A program made the translations under genes and the position numbers. Shown here piece after piece: positions 1 to 5,763 of a DNA stretch of 64,000 nt; position 1 is the first letter of the stretch, and the number at the start of each line of letters is the position of its first letter. The notes under the pieces were generated by a model. That model made no database searches, had not been told where the DNA came from, and saw nothing but the letters and a program-made list of their open reading frames with translations. Source of the stretch: Chloroflexota bacterium (GTDB taxonomy: Bacteria > Chloroflexota > Anaerolineae > Anaerolineales > DRMV01); NCBI GenBank assembly GCA_011322445.1, contig DRMV01000048.1, positions 109,539 to 173,538 on the forward strand. The letters are read 5' to 3'.

Positions 1-220
1 CGTTGTTGGGCACATCTTTGGCGGTGAACACGCCCAACACGCCGGGCAGCGCCTCCGCGGCAGAGGTATCAATGCTCACGATGCGCGCGTGGGGCCTTCC
101 GGCGAACAGAATTTTCATGTAAGCCATGTTGGGCAGGTCAATGTCGGCAGGGAAGAGCGCCCTGCCGGTCACTTTATCAGTGGCATCAATGCGGCGCAGG
201 GATTGACCGAGGGTGTTCAT
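1..220 (-). CDS. Xanthine dehydrogenase family molybdopterin-binding large subunit, N-terminal part
   Basis: Only the first 73 residues are in the window; the gene continues past position 1. The start is the ATG at 220-218, and the product reads MNTLGQSLRRIDATDKVTGR, the usual opening of aldehyde oxidase/xanthine dehydrogenase large subunits before the a/b hammerhead domain. PHARIVSIDTSAAEALPGV is also typical (substrate-channel domain that precedes the molybdopterin-binding part). It is the last visible gene of a minus-strand run whose first gene is a fused FAD/2Fe-2S subunit (2758-4170), so the two probably form one Mo-hydroxylase. Substrate cannot be told: the Mo-binding part lies outside the window. 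Confidence 0.85.
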   Translation of the reverse strand, partial: MNTLGQSLRRIDATDKVTGRALFPADIDLPNMAYMKILFAGRPHARIVSIDTSAAEALPGVLGVFTAKDVPNN

Positions 221-280
221 GGAAAACCTCCGAAAGAGTGAGGATGAGGTTCGAGGGGTGGAGGGAGGTAAGGAAGGTAA

Positions 281-326
281 TTGGAGGGATTGGGGGATTG
301 GGGGGATTGGGGGATTGGGGGAACGG
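281..326 (+). repeat. GGGGGATT tandem octamer, G-quadruplex-capable
   Basis: Four consecutive G-tracts of five or six G separated by ATT lie on the plus strand between the DUF6909-like gene and the large-subunit gene, both read from the minus strand. The transcript would carry the C-rich complement. The pattern satisfies the simple G4 rule (four runs of at least three G with loops of 1-7). Confidence 0.8.
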
Positions 327-357
327 AGGTCACTGGGGAGCGCAAATCCTCCATCGC

Positions 358-2061
358 TCATTGGCGCTTCGCGATTCGCTCCGCTTCGCGACTCAACAGC
401 CGCCGCAAAATGGCAATCGCCGACGCATACGTCGGGTCCATGCCATAATACGAAAGGCTGCCTGCGCCCAGGTTTTTGCCTTTGCTCAGAGGCGTATCCG
501 AAGCGTAATGGATAATGCCCAGGTCGAAGGGCATCCGCTCAGCCGAAAAATGCACGATTTCGTCGCGCGGATAGCGTTTTGGGCGCACCATTTCGTAAAC
601 AGCCGAGAGATAAGGCCCGGCTTCCATTTCAATGTCGGTGTAACCTTCACGGTAGAAAACGCCCATGTAACCCGCAGTTTGCAAAAAAGTACCCCGTACC
701 GTGACGGCTTTCTGGTTGTCGAGCACCGTGCCGTAAACCAGGTAAGGGCTGACATCGTGGGCGCTGAACGCGTTGGGGAAAAGGTAAGTGTTGCGGGAGT
801 GCTCGTCGTGCACCACGTTGGGGATCATCACGTCGCCAATCGCGCCGTTGAGCGTCGCGGCCTTGCCCATGATATACACCCCGCGCACTTCACCCACCCG
901 CTCAGCCACCTGGGAAAGCACATGATAAGCCGCCAGCCCCAAGGGATAGTCGATGTTGAGAATGAACGCGTCGCTCTCTGCAAGCACATCCCACGGCAGG
1001 TCACGCAGCCGCGGGTCCACAAACTGCGGCTTCAACCGGCAGATTTCCACGACCTGGGCTTCGAGGTCAAAACTATGCTCCGAGGGAATGCGGGCAATGC
1101 CCAGCGACGCTTCATGCGCCAGTTGGCCCGCGCGGGTGTGGCGTCCTTCGGGGGTGTGCTGATATTTCTTGAGGACGTAGTAGAGGAAATTCTCCCGGCT
1201 GGAAGGCATCGCGCCCCGCTGAATGGCTTCCCACTCGTGCTGCAAGAGTGGGTCACCCGAAGCCTCGACAAAAGTCAGCAGGGTTTTCGCATGGCGCAGC
1301 GCATAGCCGGAAAGCAAATTCGGCAGGCTGTGCGGGTTGCTGGAAACAAAATACACCGGTCGGGAAAGCACATCAGGGGCGTGCTCTTCCACCCGGTCCC
1401 ACCAGGCGTAGGTTGCCCGACGATATTCATTGAGCGAGCCGCTCAACAACTGCACGAAAAAGCGCCGCTTATGCTGGCGCGCCAGCCGCAGGTTGGGCAA
1501 AAAAGCCTCGCCCCACACCTGCCGCAAACGCTGCAAGTCGTCCACGCTCATGCGCAGCGCCTCGGCCAGCGCGTGATCCTCGGTCTGACCTTCCAGCAAA
1601 TCGGGGGGGGCTTCCTGCAACAGCGCGTGAAGTTTGTTCCATTCAATCTGGTAAGCCGTCAACATGGGCACGACGTCGTCAATATCGGACCGGCTGGCGA
1701 TATAACAGGCCAGGGTTTTTTCGCCATCCCAAAAACAGCGACGCCGACGGGCGCGTGCTGCCACCGTCTCCCAGGTTTCCACATCGCCCACCCCGTGGCG
1801 TAAAAACACCTGACGGCTCTGCCCCAACAACACCCGCCGCGCCTGCACAATGCACGCCGGCAAGCGCAAAATGCCGTAAATGAAGGCGTTCAGGTCAGGC
1901 GCCGGTTCTCCCGCGTGGGGGTGCAAGAGGGAATTCGTGCGCTGGTGCACTTCTTCCAGCGCACGCACCGGCACTTCGTCCGTGCTGCGGAGCAGGGAGT
2001 AATACGTTCGCAGATAAAGTTCAATCTCTTCCGAAGCCGTGCGCGGCACCGTGCGTTCCAT
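358..2061 (-). CDS. Conserved protein with a nucleoside-phosphorylase-like C-terminal region (DUF6909-like)
   Basis: 567 residues with no signal peptide or membrane segment. The N-terminal two thirds are not recognised. From about residue 390 the pattern resembles the PNP/UDP phosphorylase fold: GKAATLNGAIGDVMIP (about 398-413) fits the glycine-rich phosphate-binding loop and GDVxIP strand, and TDIEMEAGPYLSAVYE (about 474-490) fits the ExE segment that contacts ribose in nucleoside phosphorylases. I recall this as a DUF6909-type family, which is tentative. It lies between the FAD/2Fe-2S subunit and the Mo subunit of a xanthine dehydrogenase family enzyme, which suggests base release upstream of purine oxidation. 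That role is an inference from context. The start is the ATG at 2061; the upstream gene ends 3 bp before it. Confidence 0.7.
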   Translation of the reverse strand: MERTVPRTASEEIELYLRTYYSLLRSTDEVPVRALEEVHQRTNSLLHPHAGEPAPDLNAFIYGILRLPACIVQARRVLLGQSRQVFLRHGVGDVETWETVAARARRRRCFWDGEKTLACYIASRSDIDDVVPMLTAYQIEWNKLHALLQEAPPDLLEGQTEDHALAEALRMSVDDLQRLRQVWGEAFLPNLRLARQHKRRFFVQLLSGSLNEYRRATYAWWDRVEEHAPDVLSRPVYFVSSNPHSLPNLLSGYALRHAKTLLTFVEASGDPLLQHEWEAIQRGAMPSSRENFLYYVLKKYQHTPEGRHTRAGQLAHEASLGIARIPSEHSFDLEAQVVEICRLKPQFVDPRLRDLPWDVLAESDAFILNIDYPLGLAAYHVLSQVAERVGEVRGVYIMGKAATLNGAIGDVMIPNVVHDEHSRNTYLFPNAFSAHDVSPYLVYGTVLDNQKAVTVRGTFLQTAGYMGVFYREGYTDIEMEAGPYLSAVYEMVRPKRYPRDEIVHFSAERMPFDLGIIHYASDTPLSKGKNLGAGSLSYYGMDPTYASAIAILRRLLSREAERIAKRQ

Positions 2062-2064
2062 GGG

Positions 2065-2700
2065 CTACCATTCCTCCTCATCCCGTCGGCGGGCGTTCAT
2101 CGACCACGAAATCAGGCCCTGCACCACGCCCCACAGCGACCACAACACCGCCCACAGCGCCAGCACACCAAACACATACACACCCGCGTAAGGCACCGGG
2201 CCGGGCACACGCCACGCCGGAGGAATGGGCACCCAGCCGTGCGTCAGATCCATCCGCACCAGAGCAATGCCCCCCACCAGCGCCAGCAAAAACACCACCG
2301 CCCCACCCCATGCGCTGATCTGCCGCTGAGAAATCCGCTTGCGGCGACGCTGCGGGCGCTCAATATCCAGCGCCGTGTAAGGGGTAATGCCGGCAGCGCG
2401 GTACATCAGGGCATAGAGCGCCGAATACAAACCGTAAAAGAGCACCGCATACCCCACCGTGAGAATAAGAATAGCCCACGAAACCGGCAGGCCGTGAGGG
2501 CGGGCAGCCAAATCAGGGGGCACGGCAAACCAGTGGTACTGAGCGTTGTATTCCAGCGTCAGAAGGGCGGCAAAATAGGCCAACACGGGCAGCAACACAG
2601 CCATCACGCAGCCAATGCCTCCCCAGGCCGCGGGGCCACGCGTGCGCCTGGAAAACGAAGGAAGTTCCGGACGGTCGCCCGACGGGCGGTACATGCCCAT
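2065..2700 (-). CDS. Hypothetical integral membrane protein
   Basis: 211 residues from the ATG at 2700, chosen because AGGAGG lies about 6 bp upstream; an in-frame TTG at 2721 is less likely. A cytosolic Arg/Pro-rich N-terminus is followed by four or five hydrophobic stretches (about residues 30-52, 80-105, 125-150 and 175-205) separated by a basic region (RPQRRRKRISQRQ). No family is recognised. It is spaced 3 bp from the phosphorylase-like gene and about 57 bp from the FAD/2Fe-2S gene, so it is cotranscribed with the molybdenum hydroxylase. A membrane partner, electron acceptor or permease accessory is possible, but nothing in the sequence shows which. Confidence 0.7.
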   Translation of the reverse strand: MGMYRPSGDRPELPSFSRRTRGPAAWGGIGCVMAVLLPVLAYFAALLTLEYNAQYHWFAVPPDLAARPHGLPVSWAILILTVGYAVLFYGLYSALYALMYRAAGITPYTALDIERPQRRRKRISQRQISAWGGAVVFLLALVGGIALVRMDLTHGWVPIPPAWRVPGPVPYAGVYVFGVLALWAVLWSLWGVVQGLISWSMNARRRDEEEW

Positions 2701-2757
2701 GCTTGCCTCCTCTGCTCTCAAAAGCCGAAACGCTCGCGAGGGAAACCGCGGCGGGCG

Positions 2758-4170
2758 TTACGAAGCATCCTGGGCGGCTTTTTCCACCGCGCGCACAATC
2801 TTGTAATAGCCCGTGCAGCGGCACAGGTTGCCGCTCAGCGCGTGCTGAATGGTTTCCCGGTCGGGATGCGGATGCTCCTCCAGCAACTTCACGGTAGTCA
2901 TCACAAAGCCAGGCGTGCAGAAACCGCATTGCACCGCGCCGGCTTCCACAAACGCCTGCTGCACCGCGTGCAATTTGCCATCCTGGGCAAGCCCCTCGAC
3001 GGTCACCACTTCCCGGCCATACGCCGCCGGCGCAGGCACCAGGCAACTGAGCGTTGCCACGCCATCTAAAAACACCTCGCACGCGCCACACTCGCCCTCG
3101 GCGCACGCCTCTTTCGGGCCGGTAAAGCCCACTTCTTCGCGCAGCAACCGCAGCAGGCTCTTGCGGAAACCGCCTTCCAGGCTCACTTCGCGCCCATTCA
3201 CCCGCAGGCGGATGGGCGTATCTTCGGTGAGCACCACGGTTTCGGGCAGCGGTTTGGGTTGAGGGCGGGTTTTGCCCCACAGTAGCGGCGGCTTTTCAGG
3301 GAAGTCTTCGGCCTCGCGCCCCTCGGCCAGGCGCTGCAAAGCACGCTTGACCAGCACAGCCACCATGCGGCGGCGGTAAGCCGCGGAAGCGCGCAAATCG
3401 TCGATGGGGCGGGCGGCCTCAGCCGCCAACCGTGCCGCCTCGGCGACAGTAGCCTCATCCAGCCGCTTGCCCCGCAAAAAGGCTTCAGCCTCGGGGGCGC
3501 GGATGATCGTCGGGGCCACCGCGCCAAGGGTAATCTTCGCCTCTTGCACCACCTCGCCTTCCAGCGCGAGCACTGCCGCCGCGCTCACCACCGAAATCAC
3601 CTGTGCCTTCCGCAAACCCATTTTGAGGAAAACGCCGCGCTGATTGGGCTGCATCGCCGGGAAGGCAATATCGGTCAGCATTTCATCGGGCGCCATCACC
3701 GTGCGACGCACACCGGTGTAAAACTCGCTCAGCGGCACGGTGCGCTCGCCGCGCACGGAACGCAGCGTGACCTGCGCGCCTAACGCCATGAGCGGCACAA
3801 TCGTGTCGTTGGCCGGAGAAGCCGTGACCAGATTCCCCGCGATGGTGCCGCGGTTGCGGATCTGCGGTGACCCTACCCCAAAACTGGCCTGCGCCAGGGG
3901 GAAGCCATATTGCCGCAACAGCGGCGAAACCTCGGCCTGGCTGTGCAGCACCGTGGGGCCAATGTGCACCCAACCATCTTTCAGCACAATTTCGTTCAGC
4001 CCGGGGATGCGGGTGACGTCGATCAAAACGTCCACGTTGGGGCGCACTTTCCGCTGCAATTCCAGCATCAAGTCGGTTGCGCCCGCCACGATACGCGCCC
4101 GCTCGCCGTGCTCGGCAAGGGCTTGCAGCGCGTCTTCAAGATTGGCGGCGAGGATGTAAGTTTTCCACAT
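2758..4170 (-). CDS. Fused FAD-binding and 2Fe-2S subunit of a xanthine dehydrogenase family enzyme
   Basis: 470 residues. The N-terminal ~290 residues are a CoxM/XdhB-type FAD domain: IVAGATDLMLELQ (AGGTDL-like loop) and RNRGTIAGNLVTASPANDT (TIGGN-like loop), followed by the CO-dehydrogenase flavoprotein C-terminal domain (LRKAQVISVVSAAAVL). From about residue 325 it is a CoxS/XdhC-type iron-sulfur domain with two cluster motifs: CAEGECGAC plus a further Cys for the plant-ferredoxin cluster, and CGFCTPG with CRCTGY for the second cluster. It would pass electrons from the Mo centre through two 2Fe-2S clusters to FAD. FAD and iron-sulfur subunits are usually separate; this fusion is the reverse of the one at 5764-8673. 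A GGAG Shine-Dalgarno precedes the start. Confidence 0.92.
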   Translation of the reverse strand: MWKTYILAANLEDALQALAEHGERARIVAGATDLMLELQRKVRPNVDVLIDVTRIPGLNEIVLKDGWVHIGPTVLHSQAEVSPLLRQYGFPLAQASFGVGSPQIRNRGTIAGNLVTASPANDTIVPLMALGAQVTLRSVRGERTVPLSEFYTGVRRTVMAPDEMLTDIAFPAMQPNQRGVFLKMGLRKAQVISVVSAAAVLALEGEVVQEAKITLGAVAPTIIRAPEAEAFLRGKRLDEATVAEAARLAAEAARPIDDLRASAAYRRRMVAVLVKRALQRLAEGREAEDFPEKPPLLWGKTRPQPKPLPETVVLTEDTPIRLRVNGREVSLEGGFRKSLLRLLREEVGFTGPKEACAEGECGACEVFLDGVATLSCLVPAPAAYGREVVTVEGLAQDGKLHAVQQAFVEAGAVQCGFCTPGFVMTTVKLLEEHPHPDRETIQHALSGNLCRCTGYYKIVRAVEKAAQDAS

Positions 4171-4182
4171 GGGGGCAACTCC

Positions 4183-4224
4183 GTGTCAGATGTTCCAGTG
4201 TCAGGTGTTCCAGTGTCAAGTGTT
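4183..4224. repeat. 15-bp tandem repeat, nearly three copies
   Basis: The unit GTGTCARRTGTTCCA starts at 4183, 4198 and 4213, the last copy incomplete. It fills the gap between the pyrophosphatase stop (4233) and the FAD/2Fe-2S start (4170), so it lies in the leader of the latter gene. A degenerate relative may lie at 21458-21500 between ddl and ftsQ. Confidence 0.8.
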
Positions 4225-4232
4225 GAGGGGCG

Positions 4233-5579
4233 CTACTCCAGCAACCCTAACACCACGGGCAACAACTGTTTCTTGCGCGAAACCACGCCCTCGGCCATGC
4301 GGGTGCCGTCGGGAAGGCGCGGATAAGGCATATCGTTGAGCACCTCGGGCGGGTTGGCCAGCACCAGTCGGCTGGAGCCGCGCACCACATCGGTGACCAT
4401 CAGAATAGCAAAATCCAGCCCCCGGCTGGTGCGCAACCGCTCCAACGCTTCGCTGATGGCCTTCAGGTGCTCATCCAATTGCACCAAACTGGTGACTTCA
4501 GCCTGAGCAATGGCGAAATGGAAACCACCGGCCTCGTACATCTTCAAATCGGTGGAAACCACTTCATCGGCAGAGCGGCTGGAAAGCCCCGCCCCGGCAT
4601 CAAGCAGCGCCTCGCCAAACGACTGGACAGTTTCGCCTTCCAGCGGGCTGCCCATGATGAACGTCCAGCGCGCCAGGCGTTCCGCGGCCTGACGGTCGCG
4701 CTCGGTGGTGGTAGGCGAGGTCAAAATCAAAGTGTCGGAAAGCAGCCCCGCCAGCAGCAGGCCGGCGATTTCCGGCGGTGCGCTCAAACCCGCCTCGGCA
4801 ATGCGCTCAGAAACCAGCGTGCTCGTGCTGCCCACCACATCCACCGTGAAGCGAATGGGGGCCTTGGTATGCGGGTTACCCAACCGGTGGTGGTCGAGCA
4901 CCTCCAGCAATTCGGCTTCTTCCAGCGCGCCAATGGCCTGCGAAGGCTCGTTGTGGTCCACCAGCACAATGCGCAGGCGCGGCGGGTTGAGCAAATCGCG
5001 CTGGCGGCAAACACCATGATAGCGCCCTTTGTCATCCACCACCAGGAAGAAGTTGTGCTCTTCGCGCAAAATCCGGTTGAGGGCGTCACGAATGTGAGTA
5101 TCGGCGCGGAAACGGGGCACGCTGGTATCGCACGCTTCGGCTGCAGGGCGGGTGAGGAAATCGGCAATTTGCTGCCCGCTGCCGTCGGGCCGTGGGCCGA
5201 CCAGACGCCCCAAAAAGTCGAACAGGCTGAGGCCGGTAATCAGGCCATAGGGCGTGCCGTCTTCGTTGACCACAGGTGCGACGCCACCCGTGCGGTTGGC
5301 AATGGCCCAGGCATCGCGCAAAGGCTGCGTGGGGGTCACCGTATCCATGCGGCGGGAAACCGCCGAAAAGCGCGGCGAGGCATCGGTGAGCAGTTTGGGT
5401 GGTTTGAGGCCCAGACGGTCCAGCGCCCAGGTGGTTTGGGGGTTGAGGGAACCTGCGCGCGCCGCGACAGCATTCAACCCATCGCGCTCGCTCAACAGCC
5501 ACGCATACCCCACAGCCGACGCAATGGAGTCGGTATCGGGATTGACGTGGCCCACAACGTAAAGGGTGCCTTTTTTCAT
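4233..5579 (-). CDS. Manganese-dependent inorganic pyrophosphatase with CBS domains (DHH family)
   Basis: 448 residues, about 140 longer than plain family II pyrophosphatases because a CBS pair is inserted. GHVNPDTDSIASA (residues 9-21) is the family II metal-binding motif; VDHNE and LDHHRLGN (DHH motif) follow at about 206-240; GLLLAGLLSDTLILTSPTTT supplies the later metal/phosphate segment; the DHHA2 domain follows. The CBS-like segments (about 80-130 and 150-205) contain VAPVVNEDGTPYGLIT and NNFF-like LVVDDKGRYHGV. In characterised relatives, AMP/ADP/diadenosine polyphosphates bind the CBS pair and control PPi hydrolysis. GAGGTGA precedes the ATG. It follows the second Mo-hydroxylase locus after a terminator and is probably its own unit. 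Confidence 0.92.
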   Translation of the reverse strand: MKKGTLYVVGHVNPDTDSIASAVGYAWLLSERDGLNAVAARAGSLNPQTTWALDRLGLKPPKLLTDASPRFSAVSRRMDTVTPTQPLRDAWAIANRTGGVAPVVNEDGTPYGLITGLSLFDFLGRLVGPRPDGSGQQIADFLTRPAAEACDTSVPRFRADTHIRDALNRILREEHNFFLVVDDKGRYHGVCRQRDLLNPPRLRIVLVDHNEPSQAIGALEEAELLEVLDHHRLGNPHTKAPIRFTVDVVGSTSTLVSERIAEAGLSAPPEIAGLLLAGLLSDTLILTSPTTTERDRQAAERLARWTFIMGSPLEGETVQSFGEALLDAGAGLSSRSADEVVSTDLKMYEAGGFHFAIAQAEVTSLVQLDEHLKAISEALERLRTSRGLDFAILMVTDVVRGSSRLVLANPPEVLNDMPYPRLPDGTRMAEGVVSRKKQLLPVVLGLLE

Positions 5580-5705
5580 CGGTCACCTCGGCAAAACAGG
5601 GAGAAAAGCGCGGCCATTCACCGTGACAGAAACGCCCCGCGCCCGCCGGAAGCCACCGGACGAGGGCAGCCACAGAAATTCTACCACGGGAAGTCTTTCA
5701 CAAAG

Positions 5706-5742
5706 CAAAAAAACCTGCCAGGCCCACAAGACCTGGCAGGTT
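5706..5742 (-). terminator. Intrinsic terminator after the fused xanthine dehydrogenase gene
   Basis: An 11-bp perfect stem (5712-5722 with 5732-5742, 9-nt loop) is followed on the minus strand by seven T (complement of the A run 5707-5713). It begins about 20 bp after the stop of the 5764-8673 gene. The stem core ACCTGCCAGG/CCTGGCAGGT resembles a hairpin type often repeated in intergenic DNA. Confidence 0.9.
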
Positions 5743-5763
5743 GAAGGCAACGGCTTGCCAACC

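Noticed and set aside
238..1803. A 521-codon open frame on the plus strand opposite the DUF6909-like gene
   Set aside because: It lies wholly opposite a better-supported gene, has His/Arg/Gln-rich composition typical of shadow frames and no motifs.
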